Counted from the first letter of the stretch, positions 8,859-18,678 are shown. The stretch: 64,000 nt of DNA from Pseudomonas sp. MH9.2 (GCF_034353875.1 NZ_CP133784.1:2108001-2172000); one strand, 5' to 3'. Notes: generated from the sequence alone by a model not told the origin. Numbers and translations: made by a program.

Positions 8859-11800
8859 GTGACGCGCCCCTCATCACGTTCAGCCATCCACATGAATGAC
8901 CCAGAAAATCCAGTCCCCCCTGTTCCAGCACGCACTGCACCCGCCCCAACATACAGCCTCGAACACCCCGCACTTACGCACCTGACCGGCAACCACAGTG
9001 AACAGAGCGATACCCTACCTTCCTCTGGAGCCTTTGCGCTGTCGCCGTTTTATTACGCAACGCCCGACGATCATCTGGAGGGACTGTCGCAGGAACCGCC
9101 ACCCGCCACAGCGCTAAACCACAAACAACTCGCCACGCTCAGAAAGAGCCGCGCCGCCAGACTGCTCGCCATGTCGCCCTTGAGTTTGAAAGCCTGGCAG
9201 ATGGACATGGACTGCCCGCCGGGAGTGCACGCCTATGTCAACGAACAACTGACTCGGCTTTTATTTGAGCAGACCGGTAAGCCCTCCCTGCCGGACCATA
9301 TTTACATGAACTTCACGACCGATACGCGTCCGGCCGTCTTTGTCGATGGGCAAGAACTTTACACGCGGCGTCTGTCCCTCACCGACGTGGCGGTTACCTC
9401 TTTCGATGCAGCCAGTTTTTATGCCCTGATGCAGAGCGCTGAACCTGAGCGCCTGTTTGATGAGGCAACACCTTCGCTGAGCACAACCCTGGTCCTCACG
9501 CTGATCGACAAGGCGGACTGGCCTCGACACTACGAGACCCTACTTGCCGTCTTCTGGGCCAGGCATGAACTGACGTATCGCACCCTCGCCAAACTTTCAT
9601 TTCTCGACACGCTGGGCCGGTACCACACGCGTAAAATGATCAGCCTGGACGGTTATAACCTGACGCTTGAAGCCATGGGACTCGACCGGTTCCCCACCAC
9701 CGTTGAAACCCTGGAAACATCAGCCAAAGGCGAGCGCACGGTCGTCCGTGTAGTGCTGCTGAATGACCAAATCCTGCCGGGCATCTTTCAGCTGACCTCA
9801 AAAAATACATCGCACAGTTTTATTCACATCACCGGTCAAAAACCTGCCGTTTTCGAATACATCAGCGACAACCCTGAGTTAATGAGGCAAAAACTCCTCG
9901 ACGCGTTGAACACGTCGCCCTGGCTCGCGTCGTATCTGGACGCTGCCGACAAACAAGGGAACTCGCCCTTCACTCTCGATATAAAAACTCTCGATGAGGA
10001 TATTTTTTCCGCGCTCACCCGCGCCCAGAAAGCGTTTTCATTCGAGCAGCACTCACAACACACCCACACGGACGCCTTGTTCATGCTGGTCGAACGCGGC
10101 CTGACCCTGGTGAGCGTTCTTGATCGCTGGGAACTTCAGCCGGATATCGTGAAGCGGATACCCAACCCACTGATGGCCGCCAACCGACTGATGCGCAGCT
10201 ACCTGAAAAACGACCATCAACTGGATGTGAATCCGGATCATGTTTTCATTCGCTATGTTCGAGGCACATCGACCACCCCATTGGGTAGCGCCCACTCGCC
10301 CATCACGTATGTTCAACCCCCCGACGAAACCCCGATCAGCCTGAGCAACGCCCTGTTGAGTAACTACCGGGTCGAGCGGCCGGTGGGTTATATCGATAAC
10401 GGCGCCCGTACGACGGTTTACACCGACCCCACAGGCAAGGGGCAATGGTCCGAAGGCGCTGCGCTTGAGATATCCCCGGAGGTCATCGAAAGCCACATCA
10501 GGAGCATTAACTTTCTTGACCTGATGTCGAAACAACTCAACCGGTTTTGGGAGAAGCAGGGAACTGCTATCGAGCAGTCGTTCAAGACAACCTTTATGGC
10601 GCAGGCAGTGATCAGCCTCAAACAGAAACAGTTAACACGCGCTGGATTCGATCTCATCGTCGAAATGCTGGACACGACGTCTACCAGCATCCGCTGCAAA
10701 GCGTTGGGTTTTTACCTGAAACCCTCGCTGATAGAAGGCACGCAATGCCAACCCTGTGCCGGTCTGCTGGTATTCACCCACGCCGACACACCCTTGACGG
10801 TGCTGTACCAGGCCGGTCAGTCCGTGGCATTTATCGAATTCAGTCGCGACATCGAACTTACCCGTTATATACAAACCGCCGCCAAGGATAAGCAGTGGCA
10901 ACGCATGCTGTTGAGCTATATACCGGTCAGACTCCACGAGAAGTTTATGTATCTTCTTGATGTTTGGAGCGGTAACAGCATCCCCGACCCGGCTTCCTCC
11001 CTGCTTCGGCCCTGGACAGACGTGGTTTACGCCAACGACCTGCATAAAGCCAAAGCCCGAGCCCTCTGCGAGCAGCCCATTACTTCGTCGCCGTTCGTCT
11101 TCATGCGCGAGACGCTTGAGCGCAACTATCAAGATGATGCGAATGAACACATCGTGACCTCGAAAGAAGTTTCGCTGCGCTATTGGACGCGTCAGCTCAA
11201 CCACCTACAGCTGTTGCTGGCGCCCATGTCGCTGCTGCTGACGCCCGTGGCGCTGGCCTCTCTTGCGACTCACGCCGGGTCCATCTACCTGGGCATCGCG
11301 ACAGCAGCATTACCGGGAAACCGGAACACCGAAAAAACCCAGACAGCGCTCAACGTGCTGTCTTTAGGGCTGTTGCAGCTGGCGCCCTACACCCCCCGAT
11401 TGCTGCGTTTGTTCAACACATTCAACGTTCTGGGGAAAACAGCCATAGCGGGGGCTAGCGCTACGTCCGCCGCCACAAAAAGCTTCGGCTCCTGGCTTGG
11501 CCGATCAATGAATGCCCGTAAAACCCGCCTGGAAACATTTTTCAATACCAACAGCCTGCTCAAGACCTGGAACATTCCCGGTCATAGCACCTTCGGCACC
11601 TTACCCGTCAAAGTATGGAAGCTTGGTCGAAAATTCCTGCTCTGGACCTCGGACAAGGCTCAAGCCAGAACCCTGGTTGTAAGTACACACGGGCATTACT
11701 TGCCGTGGACTAACACTGCACGGATCCCCAATGGCACCGAACTTAGAACCTACGCACCCCATGGTTATGAGCTGGTCGACCCAACGCTTCACCGAGTCGT

Positions 11801-12242
11801 GAGCCAGAGGGTCAAACCGTTTTCTATTTTAAATAACGCAAACAACAGCCTCGCGCGTCCTCCAGGCCCGCTGCCGCCGTATGCCATCACCGATAAGGTG
11901 CTGGCCGGAACATCCCTTCCGGGCAATATCAAGAATTATTCGCTGATGAAATTCCAGAGTACTCGCGGCGAGACGTATCAAGAAATCAGTCACGTGGTGC
12001 GTCATTCGAACCTGTCGCCTTTAAACGGTCTTCCCGCTACGCCCATGGACGTACTGACTGTCAGAAATCGCCTCGGCATGACTTATCCGAACCTGCAGGA
12101 TCTTTTCAAATCATTGTCTGAACAGGGTATCCACTACGACAAAATTTTATTGGTGCACTGCCGTTGTTCTGCCATCAACTCTTTGATAGGCCGCTCACCC
12201 GCGTATATAGCACCGACCGCGAACATGCCGATTACACCGTGA
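8859..12242 (+). CDS. DUF6543-type toxin-like protein with Stv-like C-terminal domain
   Basis: The reading frame holds 1,127 codons from a GTG at 8859; an in-frame ATG at 8892 is an equally good start, and neither has a strong ribosome site. The N-terminal two thirds resemble the large Pseudomonas proteins annotated as DUF6543 or dermonecrotic toxin domain, for example the LLAMSPLSLKAWQ block near residue 105. A hydrophobic stretch at about 780-820 could cross or insert into membranes. The C-terminal 190 residues resemble the putative adhesin Stv domain, with LVVSTHGHYLPW around H944 and KILLVHCRC around C1101. There is no signal peptide. It stands alone, so the delivery route is unknown. Toxin function is inferred from family resemblance only. 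Confidence 0.75.
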   Translation: MTRPSSRSAIHMNDPENPVPPVPARTAPAPTYSLEHPALTHLTGNHSEQSDTLPSSGAFALSPFYYATPDDHLEGLSQEPPPATALNHKQLATLRKSRAARLLAMSPLSLKAWQMDMDCPPGVHAYVNEQLTRLLFEQTGKPSLPDHIYMNFTTDTRPAVFVDGQELYTRRLSLTDVAVTSFDAASFYALMQSAEPERLFDEATPSLSTTLVLTLIDKADWPRHYETLLAVFWARHELTYRTLAKLSFLDTLGRYHTRKMISLDGYNLTLEAMGLDRFPTTVETLETSAKGERTVVRVVLLNDQILPGIFQLTSKNTSHSFIHITGQKPAVFEYISDNPELMRQKLLDALNTSPWLASYLDAADKQGNSPFTLDIKTLDEDIFSALTRAQKAFSFEQHSQHTHTDALFMLVERGLTLVSVLDRWELQPDIVKRIPNPLMAANRLMRSYLKNDHQLDVNPDHVFIRYVRGTSTTPLGSAHSPITYVQPPDETPISLSNALLSNYRVERPVGYIDNGARTTVYTDPTGKGQWSEGAALEISPEVIESHIRSINFLDLMSKQLNRFWEKQGTAIEQSFKTTFMAQAVISLKQKQLTRAGFDLIVEMLDTTSTSIRCKALGFYLKPSLIEGTQCQPCAGLLVFTHADTPLTVLYQAGQSVAFIEFSRDIELTRYIQTAAKDKQWQRMLLSYIPVRLHEKFMYLLDVWSGNSIPDPASSLLRPWTDVVYANDLHKAKARALCEQPITSSPFVFMRETLERNYQDDANEHIVTSKEVSLRYWTRQLNHLQLLLAPMSLLLTPVALASLATHAGSIYLGIATAALPGNRNTEKTQTALNVLSLGLLQLAPYTPRLLRLFNTFNVLGKTAIAGASATSAATKSFGSWLGRSMNARKTRLETFFNTNSLLKTWNIPGHSTFGTLPVKVWKLGRKFLLWTSDKAQARTLVVSTHGHYLPWTNTARIPNGTELRTYAPHGYELVDPTLHRVVSQRVKPFSILNNANNSLARPPGPLPPYAITDKVLAGTSLPGNIKNYSLMKFQSTRGETYQEISHVVRHSNLSPLNGLPATPMDVLTVRNRLGMTYPNLQDLFKSLSEQGIHYDKILLVHCRCSAINSLIGRSPAYIAPTANMPITP

Positions 12243-12322
12243 ACCTGAATCGGCCATAGCGCAGAACAGTAGCAACACGCTAGCATGCGACCTCTATTGA
12301 TCTTCTCCTCACCGGACTCGTC

Positions 12323-13810
12323 ATGCCACTTCGCTCTCCACTCAATTCCCAGCGTTCGTTGATCCTGACGTTGGTGGTCCTGCTGGGGAGCGGTTTTCTG
12401 GCGACATCTCTGCTCAGTTATTACGCCTCGCGGGCGTCGATTCGCGACAGCATCGTCAACACCGAACTGCCGTTGACCTCGGACACGGTGTATTCGGAGA
12501 TCCAGAAAGACCTGGTCCGGCCGATCCTGATCTCATCAATGATGGCTCGTGACACCTTCATGCGTGACTGGGTGGTGGCTGGCGAGCACGACCCGGAACA
12601 AATGACCCGTTACCTCAACGAAGTCATGAGTCACTACAGTGCCTATACGGCCTTTTTTGTCTCCAATACCAGCCTCAAGTATTACCAGGCCAAAGGCGTC
12701 TTAAAGAAAATCGACGCCAATGAGCCACGCGACATCTGGTACTACCGGGTACGCGACATGGCTGCGCCCTACGAAATCAACGTCGATCCAGACATGGCCA
12801 ACAAGGACAACCTGACCTTCTTCATCAACTACAAGGTGTTCGATTACAAAGACAACTTCATCGGCGCCACGGGTGTGGGCCTGACCGTGGATGCGGTGAT
12901 CAAGCTAATCGATCGTTATCAGCAGCGGTATCAACGGAGCGTGTATTTCGTCGACGCCTTCGGCCGGATTGTGCTCACGGGCGCTCAAGGTGGACCACTG
13001 GGAGCCGTCATCGGCCAGTCCCTCAAGGACATGCCGGGCCTGAAAGACTTGCACGACAAACTGCCGAGGCCACAGACCGGCAGTTTCGAATACCAGACGC
13101 AAGGCCAGAACCATTTTCTCAACGTGCGCTTCATCCCAGAACTGAACTGGTACCTGTTCGTCGACAAACAGGAAGACGGCGCCCTCACCGATATCCGCCA
13201 GTCGCTGTACCTGAACCTGTTCATCTGCCTGGTGGTGACACTGGTGGTCATGTTCTTGCTGCACCGGGCCATCGGCCGCTATCAGCGTAAGATCGAAGCC
13301 CAGGCCACCCTCGACAGCCTCACGGGCCTGCCCAATCGCCGCGGCTTCGATTTGATGGCGCTCAAGGCCATGCAGGAAGCGCAACGCGAGCCCAAGCCCT
13401 TGGCGGCGCTACTGATCGACATCGACCATTTCAAGCGTCTCAATGACGACCATGGCCATCTGGCGGGCGATGAAGTGCTCGTAGGCTTCGCTCAGGACCT
13501 GCAAAGCTGCCTGCGTCAGTCGGATATCATTTGTCGCTGGGGCGGCGAAGAGTTCATCATCCTGCTCAAGGACACCAACAGCGCCAGCGCTCAGCAAGTC
13601 GCGGAAAAAATCCGTCTGCTGGCAGAGCAGCACTCCTACACCTTTTCCGCCACGTCGTTGCAGATCACCGTCAGCGTTGGCCTGACTGAACTGCAGCCTG
13701 ACGACACCCTGCACAGCCTGATTGCCCGCGCCGACCACGCGTTGTATCGCGCCAAACACACTGGGCGCAATCGGGTGTGCATGGAGAGGGCCCGGTCTCA
13801 GTTTGAATAG
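12323..13810 (+). CDS. Membrane diguanylate cyclase with periplasmic sensor domain
   Basis: This 495-residue protein makes cyclic di-GMP. An N-terminal membrane helix (about residues 12-32) leads into a roughly 250-residue periplasmic Cache-like sensor. A second helix sits near 293-313, followed by a cytoplasmic GGDEF domain. The active-site motif is GGEEF at residues 407-411, preceded by an intact RxxD inhibitory site (RQSD) five residues upstream, so the enzyme should be active and product-inhibited. No EAL domain is present. The ATG at 12323 is chosen because the helix starts soon after. The sensed ligand is unknown. The next gene starts seven bases downstream. Confidence 0.92.
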   Translation: MPLRSPLNSQRSLILTLVVLLGSGFLATSLLSYYASRASIRDSIVNTELPLTSDTVYSEIQKDLVRPILISSMMARDTFMRDWVVAGEHDPEQMTRYLNEVMSHYSAYTAFFVSNTSLKYYQAKGVLKKIDANEPRDIWYYRVRDMAAPYEINVDPDMANKDNLTFFINYKVFDYKDNFIGATGVGLTVDAVIKLIDRYQQRYQRSVYFVDAFGRIVLTGAQGGPLGAVIGQSLKDMPGLKDLHDKLPRPQTGSFEYQTQGQNHFLNVRFIPELNWYLFVDKQEDGALTDIRQSLYLNLFICLVVTLVVMFLLHRAIGRYQRKIEAQATLDSLTGLPNRRGFDLMALKAMQEAQREPKPLAALLIDIDHFKRLNDDHGHLAGDEVLVGFAQDLQSCLRQSDIICRWGGEEFIILLKDTNSASAQQVAEKIRLLAEQHSYTFSATSLQITVSVGLTELQPDDTLHSLIARADHALYRAKHTGRNRVCMERARSQFE

Positions 13811-13817
13811 GCGCGCC

Positions 13818-14057
13818 ATGCACAGCCAGACGATGGAAAAAAGCTCAATCGATCCTGACCGCTGCCCGGTCTGCGGCGCCAGCAACCGCTGCACCCTCGC
13901 CGACCCACGTACGGCGACGCAACCCTGCTGGTGCTTTTCAGTCAGTATCGACCCGACTGTACTCCAAGCGCTGCCGCTGGAAGTGCGCAATGCTGCCTGC
14001 CTGTGCCCGCGTTGCGCACAGATCGAAACCGACGTTCAGTCGAAGCCCAACGACTAG
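13818..14057 (+). CDS. Small cysteine-rich CWC-family protein
   Basis: This 79-residue protein has three cysteine groups: CPVCGASNRC near residues 16-25, the CWC of PCWCF at 37-39, and CLCPRC at 61-66. The pattern suggests a zinc-binding fold and matches the 'cysteine-rich CWC family' seen next to pseudouridine synthase genes in Pseudomonas. A longer frame opens upstream inside the cyclase gene, but the ATG at 13818 starts just after that gene's stop and is preferred. It probably shares a transcript with the cyclase and rsuA. No biochemical function is known to me. Confidence 0.8.
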   Translation: MHSQTMEKSSIDPDRCPVCGASNRCTLADPRTATQPCWCFSVSIDPTVLQALPLEVRNAACLCPRCAQIETDVQSKPND

Positions 14058-14101
14058 ATCGCGTACCATGCCCGCCCCTTTCCCGGTCGTCTGTCACTGC
14101 C

Positions 14102-14794
14102 ATGCGTCTTGATCGATTCCTCAGCAACCTGCCGCGCTTCAGCCGCAAAGATGTGCGATTTGCGTTGGTGGCCAAGCGCATCAAGGTCGACGGTCAGACC
14201 GTCAGCGACCCCCTTCACGAGGTGCGTGAGTTCACCCGTGTGGAATGCGACGACGACGTATTGCAAGCCGGCAAACCGGCACGCTATTTCATGCTGCACA
14301 AACCACCGGGCTGCGTCAGCGCGACGCTCGACCCACAGCATCCAACGGTGCTCGACTTGCTGGATGAGCCGGACAAAGAAGACCTGCACATCGCCGGTCG
14401 ACTTGATTTCAACACCACGGGCCTGATGTTGATCACCAATGACGGTGTGTGGTCGCGACGATTGACCCAGCCGCAGACCAAGCTGGCAAAAATTTACTAC
14501 GTAGAAACCGAGCAAACGATCAGCGACGACTACGTACAAAAATTCGCTGAAGGGTTTTATTTCGCGTTTGAAGACCTCACCACTCAGCCCGCCGAACTGA
14601 CCCTGTTGGGGCCTCACTGCGCGCGGCTGAGCATCGTCGAGGGCCGCTACCATCAGGTCAAACGCATGTTCGGCCACTTCAACAATAAAGTCCTGCGCCT
14701 GCATCGCGAGCGCATGGGCCCCCTGCAACTGGACGCCGATTTGGCGCCTGGGCAACACCGCGCCTTGAGCACCGAAGAAATCCTCGCGATCTGA
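14102..14794 (+). CDS. rsuA: 16S rRNA pseudouridine(516) synthase
   Basis: This 230-residue enzyme isomerises U516 of 16S rRNA. An S4-type RNA-binding domain covers residues 1-60 and the RsuA/RluB catalytic domain follows, with the catalytic aspartate D102 in GRLDFNTTGL, the same number as in E. coli RsuA. The frame stays open upstream to 13931, but the ATG at 14102 gives the canonical MRLDRFL start and the normal family length. It is downstream of the CWC gene by 44 bases. Alternatives within the family (RluE/RluF-like) are less likely because of length and the N-terminal S4 domain. Confidence 0.92.
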   Translation: MRLDRFLSNLPRFSRKDVRFALVAKRIKVDGQTVSDPLHEVREFTRVECDDDVLQAGKPARYFMLHKPPGCVSATLDPQHPTVLDLLDEPDKEDLHIAGRLDFNTTGLMLITNDGVWSRRLTQPQTKLAKIYYVETEQTISDDYVQKFAEGFYFAFEDLTTQPAELTLLGPHCARLSIVEGRYHQVKRMFGHFNNKVLRLHRERMGPLQLDADLAPGQHRALSTEEILAI

Positions 14795-15102
14795 TCAAAC
14801 CGACCACTCAGCAGAAGTTGTCCAACAATTTACCAACGGCACTTGCGGGTTGTCCCCGAGCCTGCTTGAATCCAATCGTCAGTCTCCATGTGACTGATTG
14901 GTCACCCACTCATTCTAAGAAACTTTTTGCCGTCTCGAGAACCTCAGGTTCCGTGCCGACAAACCGCCCGCCAATAACAATACCTGTCGAACAGATCGTT
15001 TCGGATCGACATGGGCCCCCCTTTCCAGGCGCATGCCTACCTGTCACGAAACTCGTGCAACCTCTTTTGCGCGCATACCTGTTTTCGCCAGGAGTCTATG
15101 TT
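14795..15102 (+). other. Leader/promoter region of phaG
   Basis: This stretch of 308 bases has no convincing gene. A frame in phase with phaG opens at a TTG (14818), but its translation does not resemble PhaG N-termini. It contains a small inverted repeat GAACC-TCA-GGTTC at 14939-14951. I see no clear -24/-12 or -35/-10 match. Confidence 0.5.
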
Positions 15103-15987
15103 ATGAGGCCAGAAATCGCTGTGCTTGATATACAAGGTCAGTTCCGGGTTTACACGGAGTTCTACCGCGCAGATGCCGCAGAAAAGACCATTATTCTGGT
15201 CAACGGCTCGATGGCCACTACTGCGTCCTTTGCTCAGACTGTTCGCAACCTGCACCCGCAATTCAACGTGGTGCTGTACGACCAACCCTACGCGGGCAAA
15301 TCCAAAGCGCACAACCTGCACCGGCAGCCGCTGACCAAAGAGCTCGAAGGTCAGATCCTGCTTGAGCTGATCGACCACTTCGCCGCCGAACATGTGCTGT
15401 CCTTTTCCTGGGGCGGCGCAGCAACCTTGATTGCCTTGGCGCAGAAACCACGACGTATTGAAAAAGCTGTCATCAGCTCGTTCTCACCCGTGGTCAACGA
15501 ACACATGCGCGACTACCTCGAACGCGGCGTCAAGCACCTCGGTGCGTTTGATCGCCACGAGGTCGGCTATCTGGTGAACAACACCATCGGTAAACACTTG
15601 CCGTCGTTGTTCAAGCGCTTCAACTACCGGCATGTCAGCAGCCTGGATATCCATGAATACGTGCAAATGCACTTTCATATCAGCCAAGTGCTGACCACTG
15701 ACCAACTGTGCTACGTCGACGCCGCGAAACGCATCGACGTGCCCGTGTTATTCCTCAACGGCGAGTGGGACGAATACACCGCAGCAGACGACGCCCAGCT
15801 TTTCGGCGACCACGTGCGCCATAGCGAGTTCTGCACCCTCCGGGCCACCGGCCACTTTCTGGACATGGAACACAAAGCCGCCTGCCGCGACTCGCAAGAG
15901 GCCTTGTTGAGTTTCCTCAAGCCCACACCCGTCGCAAAACGGCCACGCTACACCCAGGTACAGAGCCACCATGCATTTGCACTGTGA
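15103..15987 (+). CDS. phaG: 3-hydroxyacyl-ACP thioesterase/transacylase PhaG
   Basis: This 294-residue alpha/beta hydrolase links fatty acid synthesis to medium-chain polyhydroxyalkanoate by releasing or transferring (R)-3-hydroxydecanoyl groups from ACP. The N-terminus MRPEIAVLDIQG is that of Pseudomonas PhaG. The catalytic triad is S102 (in SFSWGGA), D223 (in WDEYTA) and H251 (in TGHFLD), the same numbering as RhlA of P. aeruginosa, its closest paralogue. The start at 15103 follows a CAGGAG ribosome site and gives the usual length near 295. It is monocistronic and followed by a REP element. RhlA function is less likely, as no rhlB is adjacent. Confidence 0.93.
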   Translation: MRPEIAVLDIQGQFRVYTEFYRADAAEKTIILVNGSMATTASFAQTVRNLHPQFNVVLYDQPYAGKSKAHNLHRQPLTKELEGQILLELIDHFAAEHVLSFSWGGAATLIALAQKPRRIEKAVISSFSPVVNEHMRDYLERGVKHLGAFDRHEVGYLVNNTIGKHLPSLFKRFNYRHVSSLDIHEYVQMHFHISQVLTTDQLCYVDAAKRIDVPVLFLNGEWDEYTAADDAQLFGDHVRHSEFCTLRATGHFLDMEHKAACRDSQEALLSFLKPTPVAKRPRYTQVQSHHAFAL

Positions 15988-16001
15988 ACTGAAATCACTC
16001 G

Positions 16002-16047
16002 CCCTTGTAGGTCGCTATCGAGCGCAGTTTTCGGCAGCGCCTACAGG
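16002..16047. repeat. REP-like palindrome downstream of phaG
   Basis: CCCTTGTAGG and CCTACAGGG flank a core with TTTTCGGCAGCGCC, which read on the minus strand is the GGCGCTGCCGAA core common in Pseudomonas REPs. It is intergenic, 14 bases after the phaG stop, a typical position. Confidence 0.65.
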
Positions 16048-16180
16048 GAATGCGTGTTTCACGTGACGACGTAATCTGTCACGCAGCAGGTTTACCCGAA
16101 AAAAACGCCAGAAAAACCCACCTGGAAAAAATAGCGCTTCAGTTCAGCGCCGACATCTGGTACAAAGTCAGCCGCTCAAA

Positions 16181-16254
16181 GCGGGTGTCGTATAATGGTA
16201 TTACTCCAGCTTCCCAAGCTGATCACGCGGGTTCGATTCCCGCCACCCGCTCCA
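16181..16254 (+). tRNA. tRNA-Gly (anticodon CCC)
   Basis: A 74-base cloverleaf includes the encoded 3' CCA. The acceptor stem is GCGGGTG/CACCCGC followed by TCCA, and the T arm is GCGGG-TTCGATT-CCCGC. The anticodon loop TTCCCAA places CCC at 16213-16215, decoding GGG. The anticodon stem has one C-A mismatch at its outer pair. An intrinsic terminator lies about 54 bases downstream. No integrase or duplicated 3' end is visible, so nothing suggests use as an attachment site here. Confidence 0.95.
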
Positions 16255-16307
16255 CTTTCCTGACTTCACATGTTCCCGCGTATAGAGGAGAGCAGTGAAA
16301 ACCAAAA

Positions 16308-16332
16308 AACCGGCCTCTTAGCCGGTTTTTTT
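16308..16332 (+). terminator. Intrinsic terminator after tRNA-Gly
   Basis: A 7-bp stem AACCGGC/GCCGGTT with loop CTCTTA leads into a seven-T run. It is suited to ending the tRNA transcript. The A-run on the left side would also let it work on the minus strand for the convergent chemoreceptor gene. Confidence 0.88.
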
Positions 16333-16444
16333 ATGCCTGTAAGTTTTCGTATAGCGGTCGGCCATGGGGAAATGACGGCTTAACGCGCAAGCCGCTGCCG
16401 TGAGTCAAATCTCGTCTGAGCATTTGACTCACCGCGCAGGACCT

Positions 16445-18595
16445 TCAAACGCGAAACTGATCCATCAGTTTCATCTGGTGAGTCGCCAAGGCGTTGAGTT
16501 GGTGGCTGACCTGCGCCGACTCGGTGGCCTGACCGGCAAGGGTCTCGGTGACGGTGCGAATGGCCGAGACGTTGCGGTTGACCTCTTCGGCGACGGCGCT
16601 TTGCTGTTCGGCCGCGCTGGCGATCTGCAGGTTCATGTCGCTGATCACCGTGACTGCGTCACTGATTTTGCTCAGAGCCTGAACCGCTTGATGAATGTGC
16701 TCAGCGTTCTCCTGGGCCTTGCTGTGGCTTGAATGCATGGTCTGCACGACGCCGCGAGTGCCGCTTTGGATGCGCTCGATCACGTGGCGAATCTCTTCCA
16801 CGGAATCCTGGGTGCGCTTGGCGAGGTTGCGTACCTCGTCGGCGACTACCGCAAAACCGCGCCCGCTTTCGCCGGCACGCGCAGCCTCGATGGCGGCATT
16901 GAGGGCCAACAGGTTGGTTTGCCCGGCAATGCTGCGGATCACTTCCAGCACCGAACCCACCTGCTCACTATTGACCGCCAACGCTTCGACTTCGGTCACG
17001 GCATTACTGACTTCTTCGGCCAGCAGGGTGATATCGCGTGTACTGCGCTCGATGATCGTCAAACCGTCCTTGACCGACTGGTCAGCACCTCGAGCAGCAC
17101 TGGCCGCACTTGAGGCATTGCTGGCAACGTCCTGAGCGGTAGCGCTCATCTCGTTGGAGGCTGTTGCCACCTGATCGATTTCGCGAAACTGCACCTGCAT
17201 GCCATCACTGGTACGACGGGCGATGCCTGAAGACTGGTCGGCGGTTGCACGGGCTTCGGTGACGCTTTGTTTGATCTGGGCGATGGTCGGTTGCAGTTTG
17301 TCGAGGAAGCGGTTGAACCAGCTGACCAGTTCACCGAGTTCATCGCGCTTGGCGTATTTCAGGCGCTGTGTCAGGTCGCCGTCACCGCTGGCAATGTCCT
17401 TGAGCATGGCCGCCACACTGTTGATCGGCCGAGTCACGCCCGAGGCCGTCAGCCAGATCAGCAGCAGACCCAGTAGACCCGCGAGGGCTGCGACCAACAG
17501 AGCCTTGACGGTGCCACTGGTTTTCGCGGCGTCGAGCACGGCCTGCAATTTGACCGCGTCGGCCAGGAGCACCTGTTCTGGCAAGTCGATGACCACACCC
17601 CAAGGGGTAGCACCGGGGATCGGTGTCACCGGAAAAATCGCCCGGATCACGTCGCCCTGTTTGACCACGCTGACCTTGTTGGTGCCGATCGCCCGGAGGA
17701 TGTCCTTACCGTCGCCGCCCAAGACCTGCTCAATGCCTTTGCCCAGGGTGCCGGCGTCGACGCTGTTGGCTGTCAACAAGCCACTGCCCGAGACAATCAG
17801 CATGTGCCCGGCGCCGTCGAACAGTTCTTTCTGGGAGCTGACCGCCTCTGCCTGTAGCGAACTCAGGGCCAGGTCCACACCCACCACACCGATGACCTTG
17901 CCGTCGACACGAACGGGCACGGCGATGGTTGTCATCAACACCAGTTTGCCGCCGACCGTGTCGGCGTAGGGCTCAAGCAGGCAGGTCTTGCCACTATGGA
18001 GCGCGCAGGTGTACCAGGTGTTGTAGGGCATACCGCTGAGGTTCAGTTCAGTCTTGGTCATGTCGCTTTCGAGAATGACGGTGTTCAGGCTAGTGTCATC
18101 GGCACGGCTCCAGTAAGAGGAAAACCGTCCCACTTCGTTGGCACTGTGCTTGGCGTCATTGGCAAACTCAGTGTCTCGACCATCCAGTGCGTTAGGCTCG
18201 AAGGATAGCCAGATACCCAGCACGCTGGTGTTACGTTCAAAGACGGTGCCCAGGCTGTGGTTGAGCTCTTCGCGCAGCGCGGCGGCGTCCAGTGAGCGGT
18301 GACCGGCCATGGTGCGTATGTCGACGACTTGGTCGGCCATTGCATTGACGACCAGCAGACTGTCACCAAATGTCTTTTGTACCCGTAGCGCTTTTTCCGT
18401 CGCCTTTGCCTGTAACAGGTTCTGCACACTATCAGTGAGCATTTTCTTGCTTGAGGCGCCGACCAGTTGGTCATTCTGGTTAGTCTGGTAAAAATTCATC
18501 CCGACGATCAATCCAACCACACCCAGCAGGCAAAGTCCTGAGAGCAATACAATCTTCAGGCGGATAGAAAAGTTATCGAACATAAGTGTTCTCAT
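16445..18595 (-). CDS. Methyl-accepting chemotaxis protein
   Basis: This chemoreceptor of about 716 residues has a membrane helix at roughly residues 12-35 and a periplasmic dCache-type ligand domain to about 350. A second helix near 365-390 leads to a HAMP domain ([16 protein letters not shown]) and a long signalling coiled coil. The hairpin tip contains the conserved [20 protein letters not shown] core that binds CheA and CheW. It relays ligand binding to flagellar control. The start is uncertain: ATG 18595 (MRTLMFDN) or ATG 18583 (MFDNFS), the latter with a GAGAA site. There is no CheR-docking pentapeptide at the end. The ligand is unknown. Confidence 0.92.
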   Translation of the reverse strand: MRTLMFDNFSIRLKIVLLSGLCLLGVVGLIVGMNFYQTNQNDQLVGASSKKMLTDSVQNLLQAKATEKALRVQKTFGDSLLVVNAMADQVVDIRTMAGHRSLDAAALREELNHSLGTVFERNTSVLGIWLSFEPNALDGRDTEFANDAKHSANEVGRFSSYWSRADDTSLNTVILESDMTKTELNLSGMPYNTWYTCALHSGKTCLLEPYADTVGGKLVLMTTIAVPVRVDGKVIGVVGVDLALSSLQAEAVSSQKELFDGAGHMLIVSGSGLLTANSVDAGTLGKGIEQVLGGDGKDILRAIGTNKVSVVKQGDVIRAIFPVTPIPGATPWGVVIDLPEQVLLADAVKLQAVLDAAKTSGTVKALLVAALAGLLGLLLIWLTASGVTRPINSVAAMLKDIASGDGDLTQRLKYAKRDELGELVSWFNRFLDKLQPTIAQIKQSVTEARATADQSSGIARRTSDGMQVQFREIDQVATASNEMSATAQDVASNASSAASAARGADQSVKDGLTIIERSTRDITLLAEEVSNAVTEVEALAVNSEQVGSVLEVIRSIAGQTNLLALNAAIEAARAGESGRGFAVVADEVRNLAKRTQDSVEEIRHVIERIQSGTRGVVQTMHSSHSKAQENAEHIHQAVQALSKISDAVTVISDMNLQIASAAEQQSAVAEEVNRNVSAIRTVTETLAGQATESAQVSHQLNALATHQMKLMDQFRV

Positions 18596-18678
18596 AGTGG
18601 ATCGGCCGGGAGGATGGCGAGAGCCGCATATGGTGTTACCCGCCATATTCTTGTAGTTATATATTTGTAACGGCCTTG

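Noticed and set aside
14818..15102. N-terminal extension of phaG
   Set aside because: The extension starts at TTG, has atypical composition, and the ATG at 15103 has a ribosome site and the canonical PhaG start.
16181..16254. tRNA-Gly as an integration site for a genomic island
   Set aside because: No integrase gene or duplicate of the tRNA 3' end is visible in the flanks.
16050..16298. Open frame spanning the tRNA gene
   Set aside because: It overlaps the full tRNA-Gly gene and has no protein-like features.
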